Shown here: positions 8,653 to 17,756 of the stretch, piece after piece
Layout of the letters: every line of letters begins with the position of its first letter
Position numbering within the stretch: the first letter of the stretch is position 1
DNA from: Microbacterium sp. A20
GTDB lineage: Bacteria > Actinomycetota > Actinomycetes > Actinomycetales > Microbacteriaceae
Direction: 5' to 3'
Length of the DNA: 64,000 bases
NCBI RefSeq assembly: GCF_004794515.1
Contig: NZ_SSDF01000090.1
Coordinates: 62,001 to 126,000, forward strand
The notes under the pieces: model-generated
The model's input: the letters and a program-made list of their open reading frames with translations, nothing else
Database searches by the model: none
Told to the model about the DNA's origin: nothing
Program-made: the position numbers and the translations under genes

Positions 8653-8952
8653 ATGCTCGCTCTGACCGAGACCCCGATGCCGACACCGTCGATGACGGTG
8701 GATCCGGAGGCTGTCTCTCCCGGGTTCGTCGGCTTCGCCGTGATCGTGGTGATCGTGCTCGCCGTGATCCTGCTGATCTGGGACATGAATCGGCGCATCC
8801 GCCGCGTCCGATACCGCGATGAGGTGCGCGAGGAACTCGACGCCGAGGAAGCCGCCCGTGCCGCCGCCGACGGCGCGTCGGGGTCGCCGGTGTCGCCGGA
8901 GGCCGAGGGCTCGAGTCGTCCGGACGCCGGCGACGAACCGCCCACTCGCTGA
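8653..8952 (+). CDS. Small single-pass membrane protein
   Basis: A 99-residue protein. A short N-terminal segment is followed by a strong membrane helix (about residues 24-44, IVVIVLAVILLIWDM) and a basic then acidic/Ala-Ser-rich cytoplasmic tail. AAAGG lies about eight bases before the ATG; a TAGGCT hexamer at 8605-8610 could be its -10. It occupies the position of a similarly short membrane protein gene in the mycobacterial greA-mca block, but the sequence gives no function. Confidence 0.72.
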   Translation: MLALTETPMPTPSMTVDPEAVSPGFVGFAVIVVIVLAVILLIWDMNRRIRRVRYRDEVREELDAEEAARAAADGASGSPVSPEAEGSSRPDAGDEPPTR

Positions 8953-9007
8953 GCGCATCGCGGCCTCTCTCGTGGGCACTCGCCGGTGAGGTCGCGGTAG
9001 GCCCCGA

Positions 9008-9739
9008 CTACGGCGCGCCGAGCGACGGCGACAGCGGCGCGAGGGCGATGAGCAGGCACGCGGTCCAGTGGCACAGGAACGCGAGCACGGTGCACACATG
9101 GAAGATCTCGTGGAAGCCGAAATGGCCCGGCCACGGGTTCGGCTTCTTCAGTGCGTAGACCACCGCGCCTCCGGTGTACAGAAGCCCGCCGACGATCACG
9201 AGCACCATCATCGCGACGTTGGCAGCGAGAAGATCGCCCATGTACATGACGGCCGCCCAACCGAGCAGCAGATACAGGGCGACGTAGAGCCAGCGCGGTG
9301 CGTTGATCCAGAAGACGCGGAAGAGGATTCCGATCACGGTTCCGCCCCAGACGAGGCAGAGCAGCAGCAAGCCCTTCGCCGGCGGCAGCGCGAGAACCGC
9401 CAGCGGCGTGTAGGTGCCGGCGATCAGCAGCAGGATGTTCGCGTGATCGATCCGCTTCAGGAGCACCTTCACCTTCGGCTTCCAGTCGAACCGGTGGTAG
9501 AGCGCGGAGTTGCCGAACAGCAGCATCGAGGTGAGCATGAACACGGCGGATGCCCATTTCGCTGCGGCGCCGTCGGCCAGGAGGATCAGGACCGTTCCGG
9601 CGACCACCGCCACCGGGAAGGTGCCCGCGTGGATCCACCCTCGCCAGCTGGGCCGGATCTCCACCGCGGCATCGACCTCGCCGGCGGCATGCAGCGGGAG
9701 CTCGGGGACGTCGGGACCGGAGTGTTCGGGAGTGCTCAC
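9008..9739 (-). CDS. Hemolysin III / TrhA family membrane protein
   Basis: A 243-residue seven-helix protein of the hemolysin III branch of the PAQR-like CREST superfamily. Conserved features are GNSALYHRF (metal-binding Ser and His), the NILLLIAGTYTPLA helix and the C-terminal FGFHEIFHVCTVLAF with the last His pair. In bacteria the family is tied to membrane energetics or fatty acid homeostasis rather than true haemolysis. The GTG start is supported by TAGAGT exactly six bases upstream. Confidence 0.93.
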   Translation of the reverse strand: MSTPEHSGPDVPELPLHAAGEVDAAVEIRPSWRGWIHAGTFPVAVVAGTVLILLADGAAAKWASAVFMLTSMLLFGNSALYHRFDWKPKVKVLLKRIDHANILLLIAGTYTPLAVLALPPAKGLLLLCLVWGGTVIGILFRVFWINAPRWLYVALYLLLGWAAVMYMGDLLAANVAMMVLVIVGGLLYTGGAVVYALKKPNPWPGHFGFHEIFHVCTVLAFLCHWTACLLIALAPLSPSLGAP

Positions 9740-9745
9740 GTGCTC

Positions 9746-9751
9746 ACTCTA
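9746..9751 (-). promoter_or_regulatory. -10 hexamer TAGAGT of the hemolysin III gene (leaderless)
   Basis: Minus strand: TAGAGT, six bases (GAGCAC), GTG start. Confidence 0.6.
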
Positions 9752-9822
9752 AGCCGCCGCGCATACCTCGACGAGCACATGATCCTCAGCATCCGCACAC
9801 GGTGGCGAAAGTCTCGACACGG

Positions 9823-9828
9823 TAGCGT
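9823..9828 (+). promoter_or_regulatory. -10 hexamer TAGCGT of the cis-prenyltransferase gene (leaderless)
   Basis: TAGCGT, six bases (AGGGAG), GTG at 9835. The AGGGAG is too close to the GTG to work as a ribosome site, so a leaderless message explains this start better. Confidence 0.6.
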
Positions 9829-9834
9829 AGGGAG

Positions 9835-10617
9835 GTGATATCACGCGAGAATCCGGTGAGAGGGCCGCTGTATCGGCTCTACACCAGTCGACTGCGTCGC
9901 CACCTCGATCCCGCCTCCGTCCCGCATCACGTGGCGATGATGATCGACGGCAACAGGCGATGGGCGCGCCAGCTCGGGTTCGACAGCGCAGCCGAGGGCC
10001 ACCGGGCCGGCGCTGCGAAGATGCACGAGTTCCTCGGTTGGTGCGACGAGCTGGGCGTGCGGGTGGTGTCGCTTTATCTGCTCTCCAGCGACAATCTGCG
10101 AAAGCGGGACTCCGCAGAGCTCGCCGACCTCATCGAGATCATCGCCGAACTGGCGGAGGCGTTGTCGCAGGAGGGCAACTGGCGGGTCAAGCACGTCGGG
10201 CGCTCCGACATCCTCCCGCCCGAGCTCGCCAGAGTGCTCGCCGATGCCGAGGAGCGCACCAAGGACCACAGCGGCCTGCATGTGAATCTCGCCGTCGGGT
10301 ACGGCGGCCGCAACGAGATCGTCGACGCCGTTCGCAGCATCATCACCAAGCACGAGGCCTCGGGCGGAACCCTGGAGGACCTCGCCGCCCACCTCACGCC
10401 CGAGATGATCGGCGAGCACCTGTACACCGGGGGACAGCCGGATCCGGATCTCGTCATCCGCACGAGTGGCGAGCAGCGACTCAGCGACTTCCTGCTCTGG
10501 CAGAGCGCACACAGCGAGTTCTACTTCGTCGAGGCGCTCGGACCCGACCTGCGACAGGTCGACTTCCTCCGCGCGATCCGCGACTACACGGATCGCGAAC
10601 GTCGGTTCGGCCGCTGA
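9835..10617 (+). CDS. Short-chain isoprenyl (cis-prenyl) transferase
   Basis: A 260-residue UppS-superfamily enzyme. It shows MMIDGNRRWA (D38 binding the Mg-diphosphate), LYLLSSDNLRKR, NLAVGYGGR and the C-terminal RTSGEQRLSDFLLWQ with SEFYFVE. The closest context match is the mycobacterial short Z-farnesyl diphosphate synthase, which also follows a hemolysin III gene. It may therefore make Z,E-FPP feeding a second, longer prenyltransferase, rather than full-length undecaprenyl diphosphate. Product length cannot be read safely from sequence. Confidence 0.92.
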   Translation: MISRENPVRGPLYRLYTSRLRRHLDPASVPHHVAMMIDGNRRWARQLGFDSAAEGHRAGAAKMHEFLGWCDELGVRVVSLYLLSSDNLRKRDSAELADLIEIIAELAEALSQEGNWRVKHVGRSDILPPELARVLADAEERTKDHSGLHVNLAVGYGGRNEIVDAVRSIITKHEASGGTLEDLAAHLTPEMIGEHLYTGGQPDPDLVIRTSGEQRLSDFLLWQSAHSEFYFVEALGPDLRQVDFLRAIRDYTDRERRFGR

Positions 10618-10644
10618 CCAGGGGCGGCGCGCGGGGCACCGTGC

Positions 10645-10650
10645 CACAAT
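10645..10650 (+). promoter_or_regulatory. -10-like hexamer CACAAT before the class V aminotransferase gene
   Basis: CACAAT, six bases (GACGCA), GTG at 10657. It keeps the A2/T6 pattern and spacing of the leaderless genes, but the first base is not T. Confidence 0.4.
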
Positions 10651-10656
10651 GACGCA

Positions 10657-11787
10657 GTGAGCACTTTCCAGGACTACGTCGACACCTTCGGCAATGAGTC
10701 CGGCTACCTGAACTGGGCGGCTTTCGGCCCGTTGTCTCCGTCGGTACGCGAAGAGATCTTCGCCGATGCCGACCTCCTGGGGAGCGGACGCCCGTCCTCC
10801 CTGTCCCTGGTCGCCGAGCGCGTCAGACAGGCCCAGGAGCTCGTCGCGGAGCTGCTCGGGGGCGACGCGGACGACGTCACGCTGCAGCCCTCGTCGACGC
10901 ACGGACTCATGCACGCTCTGTACGGCATCTCCGGGTCGGTGATCGCGAGCACGGCGGAGTTCCCCAGCGTCAGCTTGACGCTCGACCGGGCTGCGACGGC
11001 ATCGGACCGCGCGGTCACGCCGCGGTGGATCACCCCCGACGACGGGCGGGTGACCCCGGACGCGGTCGCCGAGGCGCTCGACGACGAGGTCGTCGCACTG
11101 GCGGTGAGTCACGTCGACTTCCGCACCGGGTACCGTGCCGACCTCGCCGCACTGCGTGAGGTCATCGGCCCCGACCGCCTGCTCGTCGTCGACGCGGTGC
11201 AGTCGTTCGGCGTGATCGACACCGACTACACGGCTGCCGACGTCGTGGTCGGGCACGGCTACAAATGGCTGCGCGCGGGACGAGGCAGCGCGTTCGCCTG
11301 GTTCGCACCGCGTGCACGAGAGCGGATCGTCCCCGTGCTCTCCGGGATCACCGGAACCACGGCGACCGACCTGGTCGTCGATGAGCTGCCCCCACCGGCC
11401 GCATCCGCCAGGGCCTTCACGGTCAGCCAGCCGGACACCCTCGCTGCGGGACGGCTCGCGATCGGCGTGCGCGATGTCCGCGACGCCGGCGTCGCACACA
11501 TCGAGGAGCAACTCGCCGAGCGCGTCGACACCGTGATCGAGATCGCTGATCGCCACGGCATCGACGTGACCTCGCCACGCGAGCGCTCCCAGCGTGCCGG
11601 CATCGTCGCGCTGGCGCCGGAAGAACCCGCACGCCTCGCGGCGGCGCTGGCGAACGCGGGAATCGTCGTGACGGCACGCGGATCCTCGGTGCGCATCGCC
11701 CCGCACGCGGGCACGGACGCGGCGACCCTCGAACGACTGGATGAGACGCTGCACGCATTCGGCAACGAGACGTTCATCAGCGTGTAA
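10657..11787 (+). CDS. Aminotransferase class V-fold PLP-dependent enzyme
   Basis: A 376-residue fold-type I protein. It shows [12 protein letters not shown] near the N-terminus, the PLP-aspartate region [11 protein letters not shown] and the Schiff-base lysine in [12 protein letters not shown] (about residue 206). The architecture matches cysteine-desulfurase/kynureninase-like class V enzymes, but no catalytic-cysteine loop is evident, so desulfurase activity is unlikely. It stands alone between the prenyltransferase gene and the PhoH gene. The substrate is unknown. Confidence 0.85.
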   Translation: MSTFQDYVDTFGNESGYLNWAAFGPLSPSVREEIFADADLLGSGRPSSLSLVAERVRQAQELVAELLGGDADDVTLQPSSTHGLMHALYGISGSVIASTAEFPSVSLTLDRAATASDRAVTPRWITPDDGRVTPDAVAEALDDEVVALAVSHVDFRTGYRADLAALREVIGPDRLLVVDAVQSFGVIDTDYTAADVVVGHGYKWLRAGRGSAFAWFAPRARERIVPVLSGITGTTATDLVVDELPPPAASARAFTVSQPDTLAAGRLAIGVRDVRDAGVAHIEEQLAERVDTVIEIADRHGIDVTSPRERSQRAGIVALAPEEPARLAAALANAGIVVTARGSSVRIAPHAGTDAATLERLDETLHAFGNETFISV

Positions 11788-11944
11788 CGAATCCTGGCGT
11801 GTCGAATTCGGGTTAATCCACTCAGCGGTCGTACGTTCTAGGCATCGGGCAAGGCGCCCGCTCGAGTCGGCCTCAGGTTCGCGGCTCGTGACCCCCTGGT
11901 CGACTCGTTCGAATAGCCGGGATTCCCCGGGTCGGGAGTGGGTC

Positions 11945-13327
11945 GTGACCACACGTACAGCGCAGCAGGCCAGCAGCACCGCGCAGCAGTCCACCCGTAA
12001 GACGTCGAGCCGGGCATCGTCCGCCGATCCGGATCAGGATCTGCGCACGTATGTGCTCGACACCTCCGTTCTGCTGAGCGATCCGCAGGCGTTCTTCCGG
12101 TTCGCCGAGCACTCGGTCGTCGTCCCGGTCGTCGTGATCACGGAGCTGGAGGGAAAGCGCCACGACCCCGAGATCGGCTACTTCGCACGACAGGCGCTGC
12201 GGCACCTCGACGATCTGCGCATCGAGCACGGACGCCTGGACTTCCCGGTCGAGGTCGGGGAAGGTGGCACGCTCCGTGTCGAACTCGCGAACACCGACTC
12301 CTCGGTGCTCCCGGCGGGAATCCGGCTCAGCGACAACGACACCCGCATCCTGTCGGTCGCGATGCACCTCGCACAGGACGGCCAGGACGTCACGATCGTC
12401 TCGAAGGACCTGCCGATGCGCGTGAAGGCCGCATCGCTGGGACTCCGCGCCGAGGAGTACCTCGCTGAACAGGCGGTGGACTCCGGATGGACCGGCATCT
12501 CGACCCTCGACCTCTCCGGCGACGACATCAGCGACCTCTACGAGAGCGAAGTCGGCATCAGCGAGCAGGCCCGAGGGCTCCCGGTCAATACGGGGCTGAT
12601 CATCCACTCCGAGCGCGGTTCCGCTCTCGGGAGGGTCACGGGTGACGGCGAGTACCGCCTGGTTCGCGGCGACCGCGACATCTTCGGGATGCACGGACGC
12701 TCGGCCGAGCAGCGGATCGCGATCGACCTGCTGCTCGACCCGGAGGTCGGTATCGTCTCGCTCGGCGGTCGCGCGGGAACCGGCAAGTCGGCGCTCGCCC
12801 TGTGCGCGGGGCTCGAGGCCGTACTGGAGCGCCAGCAGCAGAAGAAGATCATCGTGTTCCGGCCGCTGTTCGCGGTCGGCGGCCAGGAGCTCGGCTACCT
12901 CCCCGGCGACCAGGGCGAGAAGATGGGCCCCTGGGGTCAAGCGGTGTTCGACACGCTCGGCTCGGTCGTCTCCGGCAACGTCATCGAAGAGGTCGTCGAG
13001 CGCGGCCTGCTCGAAGTCCTTCCGCTCACGCACATCCGCGGACGCTCTCTGCACGATGCCTTCGTGATCGTCGACGAGGCGCAATCGCTCGAGCGGAACG
13101 TGCTGCTCACGGTGCTGAGCCGCATGGGGCAGAACTCGCGCGTCATCCTCACGCACGACGTCGGTCAGCGGGACAACCTCCGCGTCGGCCGGCACGACGG
13201 GATCGCCAGTGTGATCGAGACCCTGAAGGGGCACGACCTGTTCGGTCACGTCACCCTGACGCGCTCCGAGCGCTCGGCCATCGCGGCCCTCGTCACCGAG
13301 CTCCTGGAGGGCGGAGAGCTCAGCTGA
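11945..13327 (+). CDS. PIN-PhoH fusion ATPase (PhoH2-type ribonuclease/helicase)
   Basis: A 460-residue fusion of an N-terminal PIN nuclease domain and a C-terminal PhoH NTPase domain. PIN acidic residues include D39 in [10 protein letters not shown] in [11 protein letters not shown], and DNDTRI. The NTPase has Walker [11 protein letters not shown] (about residues 275-284) and Walker [11 protein letters not shown] (about 376). PhoH2 proteins unwind and cleave RNA. The GTG at 11945 has GGGAG six bases upstream; an in-frame GTG at 11888 could add 19 residues. I see no separate small antitoxin gene directly upstream, unlike the mycobacterial phoAT-phoH2 arrangement. Confidence 0.92.
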   Translation: MTTRTAQQASSTAQQSTRKTSSRASSADPDQDLRTYVLDTSVLLSDPQAFFRFAEHSVVVPVVVITELEGKRHDPEIGYFARQALRHLDDLRIEHGRLDFPVEVGEGGTLRVELANTDSSVLPAGIRLSDNDTRILSVAMHLAQDGQDVTIVSKDLPMRVKAASLGLRAEEYLAEQAVDSGWTGISTLDLSGDDISDLYESEVGISEQARGLPVNTGLIIHSERGSALGRVTGDGEYRLVRGDRDIFGMHGRSAEQRIAIDLLLDPEVGIVSLGGRAGTGKSALALCAGLEAVLERQQQKKIIVFRPLFAVGGQELGYLPGDQGEKMGPWGQAVFDTLGSVVSGNVIEEVVERGLLEVLPLTHIRGRSLHDAFVIVDEAQSLERNVLLTVLSRMGQNSRVILTHDVGQRDNLRVGRHDGIASVIETLKGHDLFGHVTLTRSERSAIAALVTELLEGGELS

Positions 13328-13337
13328 CGGCGGAAAC

Positions 13338-13376
13338 ACCGGATGCCGCGAGGAACGAGTCCCCGCGGCATCCGGT
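13338..13376. terminator. Bidirectional terminator between the PhoH gene and fumC
   Basis: A 13-base-pair perfect stem (ACCGGATGCCGCG, 13338-13350, with 13364-13376) and a 13-base loop lie between convergent genes. Confidence 0.8.
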
Positions 13377-13396
13377 CGTCGGTCGGCCCGTGTGGG

Positions 13397-14818
13397 TCAG
13401 CCCGGGTGGGTCATCGACAGCAGATCGAGCTTCTCGTCCAGCTGCTCCAGCGTGAGGTCACCGCGCTCGACGTAGCCGAGGTCGATGACGGCGTCGCGTA
13501 CGGTGATGCCCTTGGCGACCGAGTGCTTGGCGATCTTCGCCGCCGCCTCGTAGCCGATGAGCTTGTTCAGCGGCGTCACGATCGAGGGGCTCATGCCCGC
13601 GAAGGCCGCCGCCCGGTCGACGTTGGCCTGGAGGCCATCGATCGTCTTGTCGGCGAGCACGCGCGAGGCGTTCGACAGCAGTCGGATCGACTCGAGCACG
13701 GCAGTGCCCATCACCGGGATGGCGACGTTCAGTTCGAAGGAACCGGATGCCCCGGCCCAGGCGACCGTCGCGTCGTTGCCGATCACGCGCGCGCACACCA
13801 TCAGCACGGCCTCGGGGACGACCGGGTTGACCTTGCCGGGCATGATCGAGGAGCCGGGCTGGAGGTCGGGGATGTGCAGCTCGCCGAGGCCCGTGTTGGG
13901 GCCGGAGCCCATCCACCGCAGATCGTTGTTGATCTTGGTGAGCGAGACCGCGATCGTGCGCAGTGCGCCGGACGCCTCGACCAGGCCGTCGCGGTTGGCC
14001 TGTGCCTCGAAGTGATCCTTCGCCTCGGTGATGGGCAGCTCGGTCTCGGCCGCGAGGAGCGCGATGACCTTCTGCGGGAAGCCGAGGGGCGTGTTGATTC
14101 CGGTGCCGACGGCGGTGCCGCCCAGCGGAACCTCGGCGACGCGGGGGAGGGCCGACTGCACGCGCTCGATGCCCAGGCGCACCTGACGGGCGTAGCCGCC
14201 GAACTCCTGGCCGAGGGTCACGGGCGTGGCATCCATGAGGTGCGTGCGGCCGGACTTGACCGCGTCCTTCCACAGCTCGGCCTTCGCCTCGAGGGCGACG
14301 GCGAGGTGGTCGAGCGCCGGGATGAGGGTGTCGATGAGGGCCTGCGTCACGGCGATGTGCACCGACGTCGGGAACACGTCGTTCGACGACTGCGACGCGT
14401 TCACGTGGTCGTTGGGGTGAACGGTCGAGCCGAGGATGCCGGTCGCGAGCGTCGCGAGCACCTCGTTCATGTTCATGTTCGACGAGGTGCCGGAGCCGGT
14501 CTGGTAGGTGTCGACCGGGAACTCGCCGTCGTGCGCACCCGAGGCAACCTGGTCGGCGGCCTGGGCGATCGCGTCGGCGATGGCGCCGTCGAGGGTGCCG
14601 AGCTCCTTGTTGGCGAGTGCTGCCGCCTTCTTGATCCGCGCGAGGGCGGCGATCTGCGTCGACTCCAGCCCCTTGCCCGAGATCGGGAAGTTCTCCACGG
14701 CGCGCTGCGTCTGCGCTCCGTAGAGCGCGTTCACGGGCACCCGCACCTCACCCATGGTGTCGTGCTCGATCCGGTAGCCCTGCGCATTTTCGCCGCTGCG
14801 CTGGTCGGTGTCGGTCAT
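13397..14818 (-). CDS. fumC: Class II fumarate hydratase
   Basis: A 473-residue homotetrameric fumarase of the TCA cycle (fumarate to L-malate). It contains [14 protein letters not shown] (about residues 107-120), [33 protein letters not shown] and the superfamily signature [11 protein letters not shown] (about 320-330). It is the last gene of a minus-strand operon xseB / DUF4245 / carbonic anhydrase / fumC; its ATG overlaps the carbonic anhydrase stop by 4 bases. Confidence 0.97.
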   Translation of the reverse strand: MTDTDQRSGENAQGYRIEHDTMGEVRVPVNALYGAQTQRAVENFPISGKGLESTQIAALARIKKAAALANKELGTLDGAIADAIAQAADQVASGAHDGEFPVDTYQTGSGTSSNMNMNEVLATLATGILGSTVHPNDHVNASQSSNDVFPTSVHIAVTQALIDTLIPALDHLAVALEAKAELWKDAVKSGRTHLMDATPVTLGQEFGGYARQVRLGIERVQSALPRVAEVPLGGTAVGTGINTPLGFPQKVIALLAAETELPITEAKDHFEAQANRDGLVEASGALRTIAVSLTKINNDLRWMGSGPNTGLGELHIPDLQPGSSIMPGKVNPVVPEAVLMVCARVIGNDATVAWAGASGSFELNVAIPVMGTAVLESIRLLSNASRVLADKTIDGLQANVDRAAAFAGMSPSIVTPLNKLIGYEAAAKIAKHSVAKGITVRDAVIDLGYVERGDLTLEQLDEKLDLLSMTHPG

Positions 14819-15501
14819 TCAGAACCCTCCTTGGTTTCGGGGTCGATCCCCTTGGTGACGTCCTCGGTGTCGATTCCGACCGTGATGACGGGCACCGCCA
14901 CGCCCTCGGCCAGACGGTAGTTGGCGCCGACGATGCCGAGACGGCCCTCGGCGACGGCGTTGCTGATGATCTCGGACGACTGCAGCAGGTCGCGCACCGT
15001 GTTGCGCAGGTGCTCGATGCCGACCAGCTCGGAGTCGATGTCGGCGACCGTGCCGCCGCCGTTCTCTGCCAGCACCTTCCGGGCGGCGGGGACGATCGGG
15101 GCGATCAGCTTCCAGATGTGCGGCGGCAGAGGAGCGGCGTCGATCGCTGTGCCGTCGATCGCCGCGCGGACCGCGCCGCAGGAGTCGTGGGCGAGGACCA
15201 CGATCAGAGGAACCTCGAGCACCGCCACCGCATACTCGAGGCTCGCGACGATCGACTCGCCCATCACCTGACCGGCGTTGCGGACGACGAACAGGTCACC
15301 GAGCCCGAGGTCGAAGATGATCTCCGCGGCGAGGCGCGAGTCCGAGCAGCCGAACAGCGTCGCGACGGGATGCTGCGCCGCGGCCAGGTCCTTGCGTCGG
15401 GCCACGTCCTGGTTCGGATGCAGTGGCTCGTCGGCGACGAAACGGCGGTTCCCCTCCTGCATCTGCTGCCAGGCTGCGGAGGGGGACAGGGGGTGCGTCA
15501 T
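14815..15501 (-). CDS. Beta-class carbonic anhydrase
   Basis: A 228-residue enzyme hydrating CO2 to bicarbonate. The zinc site is intact: C52 and D54-R56 in [10 protein letters not shown], then H105 and C108 in AHDSCGA. The N-terminal [17 protein letters not shown] is typical of the SulP-linked/soluble bacterial branch. No signal peptide, so cytoplasmic. Both ends overlap neighbours as ATGA (DUF4245 upstream, fumC downstream), so it is co-translated with fumarase; bicarbonate supply for anaplerosis is a plausible but inferred link. Confidence 0.93.
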   Translation of the reverse strand: MTHPLSPSAAWQQMQEGNRRFVADEPLHPNQDVARRKDLAAAQHPVATLFGCSDSRLAAEIIFDLGLGDLFVVRNAGQVMGESIVASLEYAVAVLEVPLIVVLAHDSCGAVRAAIDGTAIDAAPLPPHIWKLIAPIVPAARKVLAENGGGTVADIDSELVGIEHLRNTVRDLLQSSEIISNAVAEGRLGIVGANYRLAEGVAVPVITVGIDTEDVTKGIDPETKEGSE

Positions 15502-16142
15502 GAGGCCTCCGAGATGTCGCGGATCTGCGGGATGAGGGATTCGGCGAGCTCCGCGGTGGAGTCCGCCGAGCGTGCGCCGTAGAGCAGGATGTAGTCGTCG
15601 CCCGCCTGAGTGCCGATGGCGTAGGTGACGTTCGCGTTCGACTCGGCGCTGGCGGGCTTGTAGACGTCCCACTCGAGTCCGCCGATGCGCACCGTGTCCG
15701 TGGGAGCGATGCCGTTCAGGCGCTGCGGAGCCCAGGACGCGTCGGCGTCGAAGGCCTGCGCGACCTTGACGAACCCGCGTTCGGTGTCGGATTTCGGGGC
15801 GAGTGTCACTTCCCAGACCACCGTGGCGCCGCCCTGCATCTCTGCGTCGTTCGCGCGCCAGAAGGTGCCGAGCTCGGGGATCAGGACGGGGCGTTCCATC
15901 GAGGACTCCACGCCTTCGGCCACGGCCGCGACGTCGAGCGGCTTGCGCTCCACCGGCTCGCCCCGCGGCACGGCGAAGATGATGACGGCGACGACGGCCA
16001 CCGTGACCAGCAGGGCTGCGATGAGATTGCGGAAGGTCTGACTGGATCGATAGGCCTTGCTGGAGGCCGCCTTGCGGGCGGCGGTCTCTTCGGGCGTCTC
16101 CGGGCGACCGAGCTCGGCGATGATCGGAGGCTGCTTGCTCAT
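15498..16142 (-). CDS. DUF4245 domain-containing membrane protein
   Basis: A 214-residue protein with a cytoplasmic N-tail of about 40 residues (Glu/Ala-rich), one membrane helix (about 42-60) and an extracytoplasmic domain with [21 protein letters not shown], matching DUF4245. The family sits in the glpX/fumC/xse region of actinobacterial chromosomes. Function unknown. ATGA overlaps at both ends place it inside the xseB-to-fumC operon. Confidence 0.85.
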   Translation of the reverse strand: MSKQPPIIAELGRPETPEETAARKAASSKAYRSSQTFRNLIAALLVTVAVVAVIIFAVPRGEPVERKPLDVAAVAEGVESSMERPVLIPELGTFWRANDAEMQGGATVVWEVTLAPKSDTERGFVKVAQAFDADASWAPQRLNGIAPTDTVRIGGLEWDVYKPASAESNANVTYAIGTQAGDDYILLYGARSADSTAELAESLIPQIRDISEAS

Positions 16143-16378
16143 GCGTCTCCGCCAGGCGTCTCGTCGGATGCGGCGGCACGTGCGGCGTCCAGTCGGCGCT
16201 TCGCACCGAGCAGCCACTCCTCGCAGCGGGCGGCCAGCGCCTCGCCACGCTCCCAGAGGGCGAGCGAGTGCTCGAGCGTCGGAGAGCCCTGCTCGAGCTC
16301 GGCGACGACCTTCACCAGCTCGTCACGGGCTGCCTCGAACGACAGCGTTTCCACGGGGATGTCGTTCAGCGCGCTCAC
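16139..16378 (-). CDS. xseB: Exodeoxyribonuclease VII small subunit
   Basis: A 79-residue coiled-coil subunit. It has the hallmark [19 protein letters not shown] and [20 protein letters not shown] segments. Several copies bind along the long helix of XseA. It follows xseA with a 36-base gap and overlaps the next gene by 4 bases (ATGA), starting a five-gene string xseA-xseB-DUF4245-carbonic anhydrase-fumC. Confidence 0.95.
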   Translation of the reverse strand: MSALNDIPVETLSFEAARDELVKVVAELEQGSPTLEHSLALWERGEALAARCEEWLLGAKRRLDAARAAASDETPGGDA

Positions 16379-16414
16379 TCCTCCATCCTACGTCGTGCGT
16401 CGCGCCGGCCCGGC

Positions 16415-17692
16415 TCAGTCGCTCTCAGGGATCTCGCCCTCCGAGCGGGCAGCCACCGAACCGCGATCGACCGTGATCGTGAGGCTGCTGCCGGCCGGGG
16501 CATCCGCCGCATCGCGAAGGATCACTCCGCCGTCGAGGTGCGCGATCGCGTAACCGCGAGCCAGGGTCGCCGCGGGGGATAGCGCTCGCAGGGAGGCACG
16601 CAGCTCGCTGGTGCGACGGCCTGCGGTGTCGAGCTGTCGAGTGAGGCTGTCGCGGCCACGCGACAGCAGGAGCCACAGCTCCTGGGCGCGCGCGTCGATG
16701 ATCGGGGCGGGGGAGCGCAGGACCGGGCGGGAGCGGAGCTGGTCGAGCTGGGCGATGTCGTGCGAGAGCCGTTGGGTGAGGCGTGTCGTCGCGCGTGAGC
16801 GCAACTGAGCGATGAGCGCCCGCTGCTCCCCGACATCCGGCACGACGCGCTTCGCTGCATCGGTAGGGGTGGAGGCCCGGAGGTCGGCGACGTCGTCGAG
16901 CAGGGGATGATCGTTCTCGTGTCCGATCGCGCTGACGACGGGGGTGGACGCCGCGGCCACCGCGCGCACCAGACGCTCGTCGCTGAAGCCGAGGAGCGTC
17001 TGCGGGTCGCCGCCGCCGCGGGCGATGATGATGACGTCGACTTCGGGGTCGGCATCCAGCCTCGCGAGAGCGGCCAGGGTGTCCGGCACGCAGCGATCTC
17101 CCTGCACGGCGGCGTACTCGGTGCGGAAGCGGACCTGCGGCCAGCGCAGCTCGGCGTTGCGGTGCACGTCCTTCTCGGCGTCGGAGCGCTCGCCGGTGAT
17201 CAGACCGATCACGTGCGGGAGGAACGGCAGGCGCTTCTTGCGGGCCGGATCGAACAGCCCCTCCTGCCGTAGCTGCACCCGGAGCTTCTCGAGGCGTTCG
17301 AGCTGATCGCCCAGCCCCACGTGCTTCATCGCGGAGACGGCGAAGCTGAAATCGCCGGCCTTGACGAAGTAGTCGGCCTTGACCGCGACGACCACGTGAT
17401 CGCCGATGCCGATGTCGGAGGGGATGCGGCCGCGCACGCTCGACCACACGCGGATCGAGATCTGCGCGTCCGAGCGGGTGTCCTTCAGGCGCGCGAAGAC
17501 GTTGCCGGCACGCACGTTCCACGAGGTGATCTCGCCCTCGACCCACACGGTGTTCCAGCGGGCGATGAAGTCGCGGATCGTCGCGTTGAGCCGCGTGACC
17601 GAGGTCGGGGCATCGGCTGTGGAATCGCGAGGGGCGACCGAATCGGCGGGCGGCGTTTCGCCCTGGCCCGTCGTCGCTTCGAAGACTGTCAT
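16415..17692 (-). CDS. xseA: Exodeoxyribonuclease VII large subunit
   Basis: A 425-residue subunit of the single-strand-specific exonuclease. An N-terminal OB-fold (VWVEGEITSWNVRAGNVFARLKD, about 50-72) is followed by the catalytic domain with GLITGERSDAEKDV, IIIARGGGDPQTLLGFSDE and SAIGHENDHPLLDDVADLRASTPTDAA, then a long coiled coil. I chose the ATG at 17692, preceded by GGGAGCGG; an in-frame start 39 bases upstream is less supported. Divergent from ispH. Confidence 0.94.
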   Translation of the reverse strand: MTVFEATTGQGETPPADSVAPRDSTADAPTSVTRLNATIRDFIARWNTVWVEGEITSWNVRAGNVFARLKDTRSDAQISIRVWSSVRGRIPSDIGIGDHVVVAVKADYFVKAGDFSFAVSAMKHVGLGDQLERLEKLRVQLRQEGLFDPARKKRLPFLPHVIGLITGERSDAEKDVHRNAELRWPQVRFRTEYAAVQGDRCVPDTLAALARLDADPEVDVIIIARGGGDPQTLLGFSDERLVRAVAAASTPVVSAIGHENDHPLLDDVADLRASTPTDAAKRVVPDVGEQRALIAQLRSRATTRLTQRLSHDIAQLDQLRSRPVLRSPAPIIDARAQELWLLLSRGRDSLTRQLDTAGRRTSELRASLRALSPAATLARGYAIAHLDGGVILRDAADAPAGSSLTITVDRGSVAARSEGEIPESD

Positions 17693-17744
17693 CCGCTCCC
17701 GTTCCTGCCCCTGCGCTCTCCGGCCTCGCACAGCCGCGCGGCGG

Positions 17745-17750
17745 TAGAAT
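17745..17750 (+). promoter_or_regulatory. -10 hexamer TAGAAT of ispH (leaderless)
   Basis: TAGAAT, six bases (CCAAGG), GTG at 17757, within the 64-base gap shared with the divergent xseA. Confidence 0.65.
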
Positions 17751-17756
17751 CCAAGG

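Noticed and set aside
11905..11925. tRNA-like T-arm sequence near GTTCGAATAGC
   Set aside because: No acceptor stem, D-arm or anticodon arm can be formed around it.
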